Below, piece by piece: positions 51,101-60,013 of a DNA stretch of 64,000 bases. Position 1 is the first letter of the stretch, and each line of letters opens with the position of its first letter. Position numbers and translations under genes: made by a program. This DNA comes from UBA4416 sp964541155. GTDB taxonomy: Bacteria > Bacteroidota > Bacteroidia > B-17B0 > Aurantibacillaceae. Below the pieces are notes generated by a model. The model had not been told where the DNA came from and searched no databases. It saw only the letters and a list, made by a program, of their open reading frames with translations. Where the stretch lies: the NCBI GenBank assembly GCA_964541155.1, contig CAZIPC010000002.1, forward strand, positions 62,001 to 126,000, given 5' to 3'.

Positions 51101-52790
51101 AACAACCGTTAATTTAAGCGCAACTCCTATCGGTGGGATTTGGGCAGGCTCTGGCGTAACCTCTTCTGGTGTATTAACTCCTTCTAATACAATAATAGGC
51201 AATAACACTTATACTTATAGCATTGGCACAGGATTGTGTGCTTCTGTAGCTAACACAACAATATCTGTTGAAGCGTATGTTCCTTCTACAATTGTAGGTA
51301 GCGTTGGTCCTCTTTGTGTAACGGGCTCAACGTTAGATTTATCCTCGGCATTAAGTACTTCAACTATTGGAATTGGCACTTGGTCTGGCAGTGGAGTTAC
51401 AGGAACAATTTTAAATCCTTTAAGCGCAGGAACAGGAACCCATACATTAACTTACAACACAAATTCAGTTCCTACAGTAACCCTTTGTCCTTCTACAAGC
51501 ACAATTTCTGTTATTATAAATTCTGTGTCACAACCTACTATTTCAGCTGCGGGTCCATTTTGTGATAACTATGCCGTGCAGCAACTTACAGTATCTCCTG
51601 CGGGTGGAATTTGGACTCCGGCAAATGTTGGAACAAATATTTCTGGAACGGGAGTCTTTTCTCCTGGCTCAAGTTTAATTGGTTCAAATAAAATGTATTA
51701 CACATTAACCAATTCTCCTTGTGTAATTGTTGACTCAATAACCGTTGACGTTGTTAAATTTGTACCAGCAACCATTATTGGTGCTTTAGGTCCATATTGT
51801 ATTTATGATGCGGCACCAAATTTACAAAGTATTGCCCAATTCCCTGGGGGTGTTTGGTCTGGAAATGGTGTAACGGGTACTAGCTTTTCTCCATCTATGG
51901 CAGGCGCAGGAATAAGTATATTAACATATAGTACAGATCCAATGCCTAGTGGATTATGTCCTGATTCAAAAACCGTCTCTATTGTTGTAAACGCTAAACC
52001 AGATGCAAATGCTGTTCCTAATGTTAATGTAGGATGTAACCCTGTTAGTGTAGATTATTCAACTACAACCGTTAATACAGGAACTGCAATTTGGGATTTT
52101 GGTGATGGAACTCCTTTAGACACTGGCTTGTTTATAAACCATGTTTATACTGTTCCTGGAACATATACAGCAACACTTTATTACACAGATAACATTGGAT
52201 GTAAAGACACTACAATAGCATCTAGTGGTATAACTGTTAATGCAATCCCCGTTGCATCTTTTGCTCCATCAATATTAGAAACAACAGTTGTGGACGGTCA
52301 AGTTGATTTTGTTAATCAATCTACTATTTTAGGAAATAATACATATTCTTGGGATATTGGAGGCTTATATACTAGTTCGCTTGTTGATGAAACTTACTTG
52401 TTTACTAATTCGGGAGACTATGTAGTAACACTAATTGCTACTAGTAGTGAAGGTTGTGTAGACGACACATCTGTGGTAATTAAAATTAATCCAGACGTTG
52501 TATTATATGTACCAAACGCATTTACTCCAGGAAAAGATGGACTGAATGATGTGTTTCAAATTTTCTTGCCTCCAACGGGTGTAGATTATTCAACTTTTAA
52601 ATTATCTGTTTATGATAGATGGGGAGAATTAATGTACCAATCTAATGATGTAAATGTTTGTTGGAATGGTGCAAAGAATAATTTAGGTGAAGTTTTAAAA
52701 CAAGACACTTATATTTGGAAAATTTCTTTTAAAGACGAAAGAAAAAAACTATACCAAAAATCAGGTCACATTACTCTTTTACACAAATAA
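48159..52790 (+). CDS. Large T9SS type B cargo protein with internal repeats
   Basis: A 1543-residue secreted protein. I start it at ATG 48159 because this opens the signal peptide (MKKSTYIKRLTVAVCVLFSQTIFS); the frame is also open a little further upstream (TTG 48150). The N-terminal part is Asn/His rich (DYLTHKNHSHNQTNSNSNQ). A central region of many Cys-containing Ig/SprB-like units follows. From about residue 965 four homologous units of about 75 residues each contain the pattern TI-x-A-x-GPFC ... GGxWxGxGV. A PKD domain (AIWDFGDGTPLDTGLFINHVYTVPGTYTATL) precedes the type B sorting domain (YVPNAFTPGKDGLNDVFQIFLPP ... KLSVYDRWGELMYQSNDVNVCWNGAKN). Likely an adhesin or surface matrix protein; ligand unknown. 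Confidence 0.9.
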   Translation: MKKSTYIKRLTVAVCVLFSQTIFSQLPDGFDIKKAQQDAVNKGIPASDIDGYVQFLHNDYLTHKNHSHNQTNSNSNQAGVYNMGTIYKNFNNNTSVFRSANPNSTQNIYCPNAGFEQATFTNWTGGYGTVTTGATTAAFPSYTQTSPTIVNPAGNNVGLTNTANYHTVMTTPATNSVYPNCVGYDSIACKVIGTQTVSEIPVVNPTGGPASVRLNGAIANSRASKLNYNMVLNPNNKSFSVSYALVLENGGHNAYEQPYFAVKVTDQNGNPVPGCSVYTVTCNSSLTNTASPLYDPSWTNGVIGFGRMYRKWQTFAFDFTNYPTVTSVNVEFYVGGCSQSGHFGYAYVDAECSLGGAVSSFCAGSTTTILNAPVGFTTYQWIGPNGPVTAASGGGTRSATITPVTAGQVFTCNVTAPNGCISAFQTTVSITTVGITGVNSTPSCPNGLSGTAIVAATGSSNGYNYQWFNSIGASVGSAQTATGLSPGTYSVAVSSPSCGMATTTVNVGVSAPNYYSLSAPFCGAVAWISKPGGTGYRWYTTSPVTLIPGNTTASLTIMSPTNGAQYFLAYTTASGCRDSIRYTLSQQPGGSVFTNNIKSICVGNSNSYAVINLQTNAPPVYSYSVTGPSGYYSTLLNTSSKKDSITGLSIGTYSATIFDGQCLYNTTFTVNPYIYSYTLTPSTSTICASSSTSLSVNFGNIVPSTCGLSGTGACTSSNFITKGTGTSVNSSTGYPAIYGNFYRNTRHQILYTAAELLSAGVIPGKISSIAWNVTAINGISNYPDFTIKMKCTSVSNLSTLPFDNIGLTQVYYSPSVNITTGWNTYQFPVPYEWDGVSNLLIDVCNSITPITTAYPSGWSSNSSSPYTITPFTSVRYYNNDVTLACPVANANSTSPNRPNIIFENCGASNPNAFTYTWTPTTGLSSTTTYTSIASPTVTTVYTVEVNPIGQTNCVNAQTSTVTILNPVTPTITATGPFCSNATTVNLSATPIGGIWAGSGVTSSGVLTPSNTIIGNNTYTYSIGTGLCASVANTTISVEAYVPSTIVGSVGPLCVTGSTLDLSSALSTSTIGIGTWSGSGVTGTILNPLSAGTGTHTLTYNTNSVPTVTLCPSTSTISVIINSVSQPTISAAGPFCDNYAVQQLTVSPAGGIWTPANVGTNISGTGVFSPGSSLIGSNKMYYTLTNSPCVIVDSITVDVVKFVPATIIGALGPYCIYDAAPNLQSIAQFPGGVWSGNGVTGTSFSPSMAGAGISILTYSTDPMPSGLCPDSKTVSIVVNAKPDANAVPNVNVGCNPVSVDYSTTTVNTGTAIWDFGDGTPLDTGLFINHVYTVPGTYTATLYYTDNIGCKDTTIASSGITVNAIPVASFAPSILETTVVDGQVDFVNQSTILGNNTYSWDIGGLYTSSLVDETYLFTNSGDYVVTLIATSSEGCVDDTSVVIKINPDVVLYVPNAFTPGKDGLNDVFQIFLPPTGVDYSTFKLSVYDRWGELMYQSNDVNVCWNGAKNNLGEVLKQDTYIWKISFKDERKKLYQKSGHITLLHK
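51061..51992 (+). repeat. Four tandem repeats inside the large T9SS cargo gene
   Basis: Units begin near 51061, 51283, 51529 and 51766. In protein terms units 1 and 3 share ISxAGPFC and GGIW, and units 2 and 4 share IxGxxGPxC and GSGVTGT. This A-B-A-B order suggests duplication of a two-unit block. Confidence 0.75.
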
Positions 52791-52806
52791 AAATATTTAT
52801 TTTAAT

Positions 52807-52837
52807 AAAAAAGCCCTGTAAAAAACAGGGCTTTTTT
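52807..52837 (+). terminator. Terminator of the large T9SS cargo gene
   Basis: AAAAAAGCCCTGT (52807-52819) pairs with ACAGGGCTTTTTT (52825-52837) around a 5-nt A loop, 17 bases after the stop. Confidence 0.9.
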
Positions 52838-52844
52838 ATTTTTG
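52837..52844 (+). promoter_or_regulatory. -7 promoter box for the O-antigen-ligase-family gene
   Basis: TATTTTTG matches TAnnTTTG and starts on the last base of the preceding terminator, 41 bases upstream of the ATG at 52886. Confidence 0.4.
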
Positions 52845-52885
52845 TACTCACAACAATAATAAAACCATACCAGCGTTAATAATAT

Positions 52886-54454
52886 ATGTTTCCCGAACAT
52901 TGGCACCGCAACATTTTTTTATTTGGCTTAATTAGTTTAGCTGTTGGCATGTTGTTTGGCAATGCATTAACAAGTATTCCCTTGATAATATTAATTACTA
53001 ATTGGTTGCTTGAAAAAAACTTCAACACAAAATGGATAAACATAAAATCCACAAAAATATTTTGGTTATTAATCTCCTTGTATCTACTTCATATTATTGG
53101 TATGGCGCATACAACAAATGTCTCAAATGGAATTCATGATTTGAAAACAAAGCTTCCGTTTTTATTACTCCCAGTTATTTTATTTTCTTCTAAACCCCTT
53201 TCTTTAAAAGAGATAAAATTATTGTTTGGTTTCTTTTTGACAAGTGTTTTAGTGAGCAGCTTATATTGTTACTTAGTATATACTGGGGCTACAAATAAAA
53301 CCATTATAGATACTAGAAACGCATCTGTTTTTATATCACATATTCGATTTTCGTTATTTATTTCTTTTTCTGTTTTCTGTTTTATTTACTTATTAAAAAA
53401 TACACATAAACTCGTTTTAAAAATATGTTATTTTATAGCAACTCTTTGGTTAGTGTATTTTTTAAATAAATTAGAAATGGCAACCGGCATGGTTTTTTTA
53501 ATAAGCGTTTTTATTATTTTACTACTTGTTTTTGCTATAAAAAAATTAAATAAAATATTTACATATAGTTTAGTTCTTATTTTAATATGTGTAAGTGGTT
53601 TAATTTTTAATGCCGCTAAAAAAAGCATCTCTATGTATGAAAAAATTCAAAACAGTGTTTATAATAAGCCTCTTACAAAAACAAAAAGCGGTAATTATTA
53701 TTATCATGACACATCTATAAAAGCCTCCGAAAACGGAACTCTAATAGGAATTAATATTAGCGAATACGAAATAAAAAAAGAATGGAACAAAAAAAGTAAT
53801 TATAAAGTTAATGGGCATGATAAAAAAGGAAATTTATTATACTTCACTTTACTACGATATTTAGCAAGTAAAGGATTTACTAAAGACTCTGTTGGTATTT
53901 CGCGTTTAACAAATAGCGATGTTTCTCAAATAGAAAATGGAATTTCTAATTATCGATATGGAATAAACAGTGGGTTGTTTGCCAAATGGCGAGAGGTTGT
54001 TTGGGAATACACAAAATATAAAAATGGGGATAATCCATCTGGACACTCTATTATGATGAGGTTAGAATTTTGGAAAACGGCATGTTACATAATATCAGAA
54101 CATGTTTTTTTTGGTGTAGGAACTGGGGACATTCAAGATTCTTTTAATGACATGTATATAAAATCAAATTCAAAACTTGATTTAGCCTGGAGATTACGTT
54201 GTCATAATCAATACCTGGCTATTACCGTAGCTTTTGGTGTATTTGGTTTGTTGATTTTTTTAACTTCTATTATTTCGCCAGCGATATTATTAAAAAATAA
54301 ATTACACTACTTGTATTGGCCTTTTTTTTTAATTGCATTGTTATCATTTATAACTGAAGATACTTTAGAAACACAAACAGGCGTAACCTTTTTTGTTTTT
54401 TTTCAAACACTATTTATATGGATGGCAAATTATAAAACCACTGAAACTAAATAA
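52886..54454 (+). CDS. O-antigen ligase/polymerase family membrane protein
   Basis: A 522-residue polytopic protein with about twelve hydrophobic helices. A large soluble loop (residues about 255-430) is typical of Wzy/WaaL O-antigen ligase proteins. The late block HVFFGVGTGDIQDSFNDMYIKSN ... LRCHNQYLAITVAFGVFGLLIFL contains the conserved GxGxG and His-Asn-Gln-Tyr residues of the family. These enzymes join or polymerise undecaprenyl-linked polysaccharide at the periplasmic face. No other polysaccharide genes surround it. The exact polymer is unknown. It is bounded by terminators on both sides, so it is likely monocistronic. Confidence 0.85.
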   Translation: MFPEHWHRNIFLFGLISLAVGMLFGNALTSIPLIILITNWLLEKNFNTKWINIKSTKIFWLLISLYLLHIIGMAHTTNVSNGIHDLKTKLPFLLLPVILFSSKPLSLKEIKLLFGFFLTSVLVSSLYCYLVYTGATNKTIIDTRNASVFISHIRFSLFISFSVFCFIYLLKNTHKLVLKICYFIATLWLVYFLNKLEMATGMVFLISVFIILLLVFAIKKLNKIFTYSLVLILICVSGLIFNAAKKSISMYEKIQNSVYNKPLTKTKSGNYYYHDTSIKASENGTLIGINISEYEIKKEWNKKSNYKVNGHDKKGNLLYFTLLRYLASKGFTKDSVGISRLTNSDVSQIENGISNYRYGINSGLFAKWREVVWEYTKYKNGDNPSGHSIMMRLEFWKTACYIISEHVFFGVGTGDIQDSFNDMYIKSNSKLDLAWRLRCHNQYLAITVAFGVFGLLIFLTSIISPAILLKNKLHYLYWPFFLIALLSFITEDTLETQTGVTFFVFFQTLFIWMANYKTTETK

Positions 54455-54483
54455 AAAGGAGCAACTAAGTATTGCTCCTTTTT
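54453..54483. terminator. Bidirectional terminator between the O-antigen-ligase gene and lepA
   Basis: GGAGCAA (54458-54464) pairs with TTGCTCC (54472-54478) around a 7-nt loop, with A5 and T5 flanks. It lies between convergent genes. Confidence 0.9.
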
Positions 54484-54486
54484 ATT

Positions 54487-56277
54487 TTAATCATTTAATT
54501 TTAAGACTGCCATAAAAGCACTTTGTGGGATTTCTACATTACCAACAGACTTCATGCGTTTTTTTCCTTCTTTTTGTTTTTCTAATAATTTTCGTTTACG
54601 GCTTATATCTCCGCCATAACATTTTGCAGTAACATCCTTGCGCATGGCGCTTATTGTTTCTCTGGAAATAATTTTTGCACCAATAGCTGCTTGTATTGGA
54701 ATTTCGAATTGTTGTTTTGGTATCAGTTCTTTGAGTTTTTCACATATCTTTTTTCCAAATTGATATGAATTACTTCTATGAATCAAACACGATAAGGCAT
54801 CTACCGGATCTCCTTTTAATAAAATATCTAACTTCACTAAATCCGATTCTTTCATTCCAATAGGGTGATAATCAAAAGATGCATATCCTTTAGATATTGA
54901 TTTTAGTCGGTCAAAGAAATCAAATACCACTTCACCTAAAGGCATTTCAAATACTAATTCAACTCTATCTGCAGTTAAATAATTTTGAGTTACAATTACG
55001 CCTCTTTTTTCTATGCATAAACTCATAACTGGTCCTATAAATTCAGATTTAGTAATAATGTTTGCTTTTATATATGGCTCTTCTATGTAATTAATTCTAG
55101 CAGGGTCTGGCAAATCGCTAGGGTTATTAACTCTTACAACGTCTCCGTTTGTTTGATAGGCAATATACGAAACGTTAGGAACTGTTGTAATAACAGTCAT
55201 TTTAAATTCTCTTTCTAAGCGTTCTTGCACTATTTCCATATGTAACATTCCTAGAAAGCCACAACGAAATCCAAAACCTAATGCCAATGATGATTCTGGT
55301 TCCCATGTTAAAGACGCGTCGTTTAATTGAAGTTTTTCCATGCTGTAACGCAATTCTTCAAAATCTTCAGTATCTACGGGATAAATTCCAGCAAAAACCA
55401 TTGGTTTTACTTCCTCAAAACCATGAATACTTTCTGCGCAAGGATTTGCAACTGTTGTTAATGTATCTCCTACCTTTACCTCTTTAGCTTCTTTTATTCC
55501 AGAAATAATATACCCTACATCTCCTGTTTTAACAACATCTCTAGGTTCGGGTTTTAGCCTTAATACACCAATTTCATCGGCATTATATTCCATTCCTGTA
55601 TTTACAAATTTTACTTTTTCTCCTTTTTTTATGCTTCCATTATAAATTCGGAAATAAGCAATAATTCCTCTAAATGAATTAAAAACAGAATCAAAAATTA
55701 ATGCTTGCAGTGGCGCCTTTTCATCTCCGTGTGGAGGCGGAATTCTATTAACAATCTCTTCTAAAATTTCATGAACTCCTAATCCTGTTTTTCCTGAAGC
55801 CAACATAATTTCATCTCTCACACACCCTAACAAATCTACTATTTGGTCTTTAACCATTTCTGGCTCTGCGCTAGGTAAATCTATTTTGTTTAGAATAGGG
55901 ATAATTTTTAAATTATGTTCTAATGCTAAATATAAATTAGATATTGTTTGTGCTTGAATTCCTTGAGCGGCATCAACTATTAATAAAGCGCCCTCACAAG
56001 CAGCAATTGAACGGGATACCTCATAACTAAAATCAACATGTCCGGGAGTATCTATTAGGTTTAATATATACTTTTCTCCTTTGTAAGAATAATCCATTTG
56101 AATCGCATGGCTTTTAATAGTAATGCCGCGCTCTTTTTCTAAATCCATATCATCCAATACCTGAGCCTGCATGTCTCTTTTAGAAACAGTATTGGTATAT
56201 TCTAATAATCTATCTGCTAATGTTGATTTGCCGTGATCAATATGTGCAATAATGCAAAAATTACGTATGTTTTTCAT
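54487..56277 (-). CDS. lepA: Elongation factor 4 (LepA)
   Basis: LepA is a ribosome-dependent translational GTPase that back-translocates or aids ribosomes under stress. The 596-residue protein has the GTPase motifs AHIDHGKSTLADRLL (G1), DTPGHVDFSYEVSRS (G3) and NKIDLPSA (G4). The elongation-factor domains II, III and V follow. Its LepA-specific C-terminal domain includes DFFDRLKSISKGYASFDYHPIG and ends AKCYGGDISRKRKLLEKQKEGKKRMKSVGNVEIPQSAFMAVL. Length is normal. It lies 81 bases downstream of rpoN on the same strand. Confidence 0.97.
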   Translation of the reverse strand: MKNIRNFCIIAHIDHGKSTLADRLLEYTNTVSKRDMQAQVLDDMDLEKERGITIKSHAIQMDYSYKGEKYILNLIDTPGHVDFSYEVSRSIAACEGALLIVDAAQGIQAQTISNLYLALEHNLKIIPILNKIDLPSAEPEMVKDQIVDLLGCVRDEIMLASGKTGLGVHEILEEIVNRIPPPHGDEKAPLQALIFDSVFNSFRGIIAYFRIYNGSIKKGEKVKFVNTGMEYNADEIGVLRLKPEPRDVVKTGDVGYIISGIKEAKEVKVGDTLTTVANPCAESIHGFEEVKPMVFAGIYPVDTEDFEELRYSMEKLQLNDASLTWEPESSLALGFGFRCGFLGMLHMEIVQERLEREFKMTVITTVPNVSYIAYQTNGDVVRVNNPSDLPDPARINYIEEPYIKANIITKSEFIGPVMSLCIEKRGVIVTQNYLTADRVELVFEMPLGEVVFDFFDRLKSISKGYASFDYHPIGMKESDLVKLDILLKGDPVDALSCLIHRSNSYQFGKKICEKLKELIPKQQFEIPIQAAIGAKIISRETISAMRKDVTAKCYGGDISRKRKLLEKQKEGKKRMKSVGNVEIPQSAFMAVLKLND

Positions 56278-56358
56278 TTAAATAAAATAAGAATGTAAAG
56301 ATACATTATTGAGCGTAATAATAATAGTTGTAGTAAAATTTAAACTAAAAATGTTTAA

Positions 56359-57840
56359 TTATATTTCTTTTCTCATTCTGGCAACTGGTATGTCAAGTTG
56401 TTCTCTGTATTTTGCAACTGTTCTTCTAGCTATATTATATTTTTTACTTTGTAAAATTTTACAAAGCTCTTCGTCTGTTAATGGTTTTTGTTTGTTTTCA
56501 TTATCTACACATTCTTTTAATATTTTTTTAACTTCTCTTGTGCTAACCTCTTCTCCTCCTTCTGTGCTTAAAGACTCCGAAAAAAATGTTTTTAATAAAA
56601 ACGTTCCGTAGGGCGTTTGAACATACTTGCTATTTGCTACACGTGAAATTGTTGAGATGTCTAGATTTACTTTATCTGCAATATCTTTCAAAATCATGGG
56701 CTTTAGCTTTGATTCGTCACCTGTTGCAAAATATTCAACTTGATATTCCATAATAGCATGCATAGACATTAACATGGTTTGATGTCTTTGTTGAAGGGCA
56801 TCAATAAACCACTGAGCAGATTCTATTTTTCCTTTTATAAAAGACCCCGCTTCTTTAATTGATTTTTCTTTTGCTTTCGAATATTCTTTTAGCATCTCAA
56901 TATACTCTTTACTAATTTTTAAATCAGGTAAATTTCTTTGATTAATAGTAAGTTCAGGAACGCCGTCAATTACGCTAATATTAAAATCTGGGACCACTTC
57001 AGAAAACTGGCCCTTACCATCTTCTCCAGAATTTCCAGGTCTTGGATTTAAATGGGTAATTTCAAAAATAACATCTTTTAATTCTTCGTCTTGTATATTT
57101 AAATTTCTAAGTATTTTGTCATAATGTTTTTTAGAGAACTCATCCATCATTTTTTTTACTACATCAATCGCTAAATAAATTTCTTTTGTTTTAATGGTTT
57201 TTCGTTCTAATTGTAATAATAAGCATTCTTGTAATGTTCTTGCGCCAACTCCAACCGGATCAAACGATTGGATTATTTTTAAAATCTCTTCTAATTCTTC
57301 TTTTGTTACTTGGATATTTTGAGAAAAAGCAAGATCGTCTGTTATTAAATCTAAATCTCTTCTAATATAACCGTCCTCGTCTATACACCCTATTAGATAC
57401 AATCCAATCGAAAACTCTTTATCTGTTAAATTTCTTTCCCAAAGTTGTTCCTCTAATAAAAATCTGAAATCAGGCTCTTCTACTAACACAGATTGAAAAA
57501 TATCATCTTCTGCGGTTTGATTAGATGTTTCATATTTATATGCGTCTAAATCTCCCGCATCCATATAATCTTCTAAGTCATATCCATCATCTATTTTATC
57601 AATCTCCTTTTCGTCATAATCGCTTGCGTCTTCAATATCTATACTTTCTATGTCTTCATACTCATTATCCGTATTATCAACATCTGCTAAATCTTCTTCT
57701 AGGGCGGGGTTTAATTCTAATTCTTCTTTTATTCTTTGTTCTAAAGCAACCGTGGGCAATTGCAACAATTTCATTAGTTGAATTTGTTGAGGGGATAGTT
57801 TTTGTAATAATTTTAAATGTTGTGTTTGCTTAAGTGCCAT
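56359..57840 (-). CDS. rpoN: RNA polymerase sigma-54 factor
   Basis: Sigma-54 recognises -24/-12 promoters and needs an AAA+ activator. The protein has region I at the N-terminus (MALKQTQHLKLLQKLSPQQIQLMKLLQLPTVALEQRIKEELELNPAL). An acidic linker is rich in Asp and Glu (residues 50-110). The core-binding and DNA-binding domains follow, with the RpoN box ARRTVAKYREQLDIPVARMRKE at the C-terminus (residues about 475-495). I start at ATG 57840, where region I begins, rather than at an upstream in-frame Met. It lies upstream of lepA with an 81-base gap. No sigma-54 activator is seen in the window. Length (493) is normal. Confidence 0.96.
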   Translation of the reverse strand: MALKQTQHLKLLQKLSPQQIQLMKLLQLPTVALEQRIKEELELNPALEEDLADVDNTDNEYEDIESIDIEDASDYDEKEIDKIDDGYDLEDYMDAGDLDAYKYETSNQTAEDDIFQSVLVEEPDFRFLLEEQLWERNLTDKEFSIGLYLIGCIDEDGYIRRDLDLITDDLAFSQNIQVTKEELEEILKIIQSFDPVGVGARTLQECLLLQLERKTIKTKEIYLAIDVVKKMMDEFSKKHYDKILRNLNIQDEELKDVIFEITHLNPRPGNSGEDGKGQFSEVVPDFNISVIDGVPELTINQRNLPDLKISKEYIEMLKEYSKAKEKSIKEAGSFIKGKIESAQWFIDALQQRHQTMLMSMHAIMEYQVEYFATGDESKLKPMILKDIADKVNLDISTISRVANSKYVQTPYGTFLLKTFFSESLSTEGGEEVSTREVKKILKECVDNENKQKPLTDEELCKILQSKKYNIARRTVAKYREQLDIPVARMRKEI

Positions 57841-57852
57841 AATAATATTTAG

Positions 57853-57860
57853 CAAATATA
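57853..57860 (-). promoter_or_regulatory. -7 promoter box of rpoN
   Basis: On the minus strand TATATTTG (plus CAAATATA) matches TAnnTTTG and lies about 12 bases upstream of the rpoN ATG. It directly follows the terminator of the DUF420 gene. Confidence 0.45.
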
Positions 57861-57862
57861 AC

Positions 57863-57888
57863 AAAAAGAGCCCCAGTTTTTGGAGCTC
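57863..57888 (-). terminator. Terminator of the DUF420-like gene
   Basis: On the minus strand GAGCTCCA pairs with TGGGGCTC around AAAAC, with one internal mismatch, followed by T5 (plus-strand A5 at 57863-57867). Coordinates of the arms are 57868-57875 and 57881-57888. Confidence 0.75.
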
Positions 57889-57909
57889 TTAAGTGTAGTG
57901 TAATTCATT

Positions 57910-58509
57910 TTAATAATTATAATAAGGTGAAATCATTATATATACTATAACTCCTGTAATAGTTACGTATAGCCATATAGGATAGCTAAATCTTGTTATT
58001 TTTTTATGTTTTATTTTATCATCTTTTAATCCATAATAAAACGATAATAAAACTAGTGGCAAAACGATAACAGCAAAAAAGATATGACTTAATAATAAAA
58101 CTAAATATATCGGTCTAACAGTTGTCACATTTTGTCTTTCTTGTTCATCTAAAAAATGATTATGGTCTATGTCTCCAAAAATAGTATCGGGTATAAAATA
58201 ATGTGCTGTAACATAGGATATAATAAACAATGCCGACAAAATAAATGCTGTAATATTTATTTTTTTATGAAGCTGAATGTTTTTCTTTTTTATTGCTAAA
58301 AGAGATAAAATTAATAATACGCTACAGGTTCCATTTAATATAGCATTTAATAGTGGTAATTTATAAATAAAATTAGGAAATGTTTCGGGAACCGGTATAA
58401 GTTTTTGATTTAAAACTACAACGATTAAGCTCACTAAAACACTTACAATTAGTATTATATTTAAAACAACCTTGTCGTTTTGTTTTTTTAATAAAGATTC
58501 TGTAGACAT
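57910..58509 (-). CDS. DUF420/CtaM-like membrane protein
   Basis: A 199-residue protein with five or so hydrophobic helices (VVLNIILIVSVLVSLIVVVL, PLLNAILNGTCSVLLILSLLAI, INITAFILSALFIISYVTAHYF, YLVLLLSHIFFAVIVLPLVLLSFYYGL and WLYVTITGVIVYIMI). DUF420 proteins, called CtaM in Bacillus and Staphylococcus, are needed for aa3-type oxidase assembly, and conserved His residues are visible (LHKKINI, TAHYF, LLSHIFF, HKKITRF). The aa3 genes are at 19.8-22.7 kb, so it may serve them from a distance. Residues about 113-127 form a hydrophilic insert (FGDIDHNHFLDEQER). Confidence 0.82.
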   Translation of the reverse strand: MSTESLLKKQNDKVVLNIILIVSVLVSLIVVVLNQKLIPVPETFPNFIYKLPLLNAILNGTCSVLLILSLLAIKKKNIQLHKKINITAFILSALFIISYVTAHYFIPDTIFGDIDHNHFLDEQERQNVTTVRPIYLVLLLSHIFFAVIVLPLVLLSFYYGLKDDKIKHKKITRFSYPIWLYVTITGVIVYIMISPYYNY

Positions 58510-58643
58510 AAAAATTATTGTTATTATTTAAAATATAAAAGTACTCTTTTGTTGCATATTTAAACATGTTTGTTTTAGTTTTGTTTAAATTAAATGCGGC
58601 TAAATATAATCAGTATTTTTTTCTTTATTTTAATCTAAACTAT

Positions 58644-58651
58644 TATATTTG
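58644..58651 (+). promoter_or_regulatory. -7 promoter box of the first tandem T9SS cargo gene
   Basis: TATATTTG matches TAnnTTTG and lies 34 bases upstream of the ATG at 58686. No matching -33 TTG is seen at the usual spacing. Confidence 0.4.
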
Positions 58652-58685
58652 GTGTACATAAATAATTAACCTAATCTATTAAAAC

Positions 58686-59987
58686 ATGAAAAAAACTTTA
58701 CTCTCTTCAATGTTAATGGTTGCTTTTTTTGCGAATGCGCAAAACAGAGCTGCAATTAAAAACACTTGCCCAGAATCTGTGTCTTCTTTCAAAAAGGTGA
58801 GCGTTGCTTCTTTCAAAAAAACAAACCAGATGGCTTCTAATAAAAGAACAGCTTCTACTGGATCTGCTTGGTTTAATAAAATTGATTTTAACGAATATGT
58901 AAATCCAGGATTACAAACATTTAGTGTTATGCACGTGTTTCCAGATTCTGCAATTACATTAGGATACACTTCTACCGGTACTGCTGTAGAACCATTTATT
59001 CATAAAGCTGCCAACTATATGGATCCAAGCTTTATGGCACAACAAAACATTATCACTAATAAATTTGCAACTTATACGTTAGATTCTATTTCAATTGGTT
59101 ATTTATATGAAAGAAATACTGGAGCTTCTAATACTACTGCGGATTCTTTAATTGTTCAAGTTATAGCTGAAAATCACGCATTAGATTACTCATTAACAGA
59201 TTTTCCTTACCAAGATATTGAGTTCAACTTTGCAACTCAAAACTTAAAATCTACAATGACCGTATTAAAACGATTATCTATTCCATTAACTTTTGCAGAT
59301 ACTTGTTCTGGTGGAGTTTATAAACAAATTTTAGCAGCTACTCCGGGTATAGCAGCACAAACTAACTCAAAAAAAATTGGTGTGGTTGTTTCTTTTAAAC
59401 CAGGATACACATACACGCCAAGCGATATTTTAATTAGCGATGCAACACACACAGCAAATAAAAATATTTTTTATATACTAAGCTCTGAAGAAAACGGAGA
59501 TGGTTCTGGTGCAGGAACAGACCCAACTATTTTAGGTGTTCCAGGAGATTATACATCAAATATGAACATGTCTTATGTTTTAAATACTTCTGTAAGATAT
59601 AATATTAATGCAAATGGATGGAATGGTTATTTTTTACCAACTTACGCTTTTACAACAGCTTTTTCTTTTGAAGATCACGATATTGGTTATAAATTATCTG
59701 TTTCAAACGTTGGGGTTAATGAACTTGAATCTAATGGCTTTGCATTAAACCAAAATCAACCAAACCCTTTCTCTAAAGAATCTGTTGTGAACTACAGCTT
59801 ATCTAAAGATGTTAATTCTGCTGTATTTAGCATTACTGATGTAACTGGGCGAATTATTTCTTCTGAAAAAGTAAATACAACTCAAGGAAACCACTCTATT
59901 AAATTAGGTTCTTTTGCTGCTGGTTTATATTATTATTCTTTAAATATTGATGGTAAATCAATTACTAAAAAAATGATTGTGGAATAA
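58686..59987 (+). CDS. T9SS type A cargo protein, copy 1 of a tandem paralogous pair
   Basis: A 433-residue secreted protein. Signal peptide MKKTLLSSMLMVAFFANAQN, then a low-complexity Lys/Ser segment. The passenger (residues about 75-340) is beta-rich and contains TYTLDSISIGYLYERNTG, DSLIVQVIAENH and KKIGVVVSFKPGYTYTPSDI. The last 89 residues are the type A sorting domain (NELESNGFALNQNQPNPFSKESVVNYSLSKDVNSAVFSITDVTGRIISSEK ... YYYSLNIDGKSITKKMIVE). The downstream copy shares passenger motifs and the tail. No enzymatic motif seen; structural or binding role likely. Confidence 0.9.
   Translation: MKKTLLSSMLMVAFFANAQNRAAIKNTCPESVSSFKKVSVASFKKTNQMASNKRTASTGSAWFNKIDFNEYVNPGLQTFSVMHVFPDSAITLGYTSTGTAVEPFIHKAANYMDPSFMAQQNIITNKFATYTLDSISIGYLYERNTGASNTTADSLIVQVIAENHALDYSLTDFPYQDIEFNFATQNLKSTMTVLKRLSIPLTFADTCSGGVYKQILAATPGIAAQTNSKKIGVVVSFKPGYTYTPSDILISDATHTANKNIFYILSSEENGDGSGAGTDPTILGVPGDYTSNMNMSYVLNTSVRYNINANGWNGYFLPTYAFTTAFSFEDHDIGYKLSVSNVGVNELESNGFALNQNQPNPFSKESVVNYSLSKDVNSAVFSITDVTGRIISSEKVNTTQGNHSIKLGSFAAGLYYYSLNIDGKSITKKMIVE
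59718..59987 (+). repeat. T9SS tail repeat, copy A
   Basis: The last 89 codons plus stop of the first paralogue. By eye count about 65 of 89 residues equal those of copy B (61155-61424), a higher similarity than the passengers show. Confidence 0.7.
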
Positions 59988-60013
59988 TTTTATAGATTAT
60001 TTTATTTTTTAAC

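Noticed and set aside
50786..51208. A 140-codon open frame on the minus strand inside the large T9SS gene
   Set aside because: It mirrors the Thr/Val-rich coding strand, has no plausible start context or family features, and lies wholly inside a well-supported gene.
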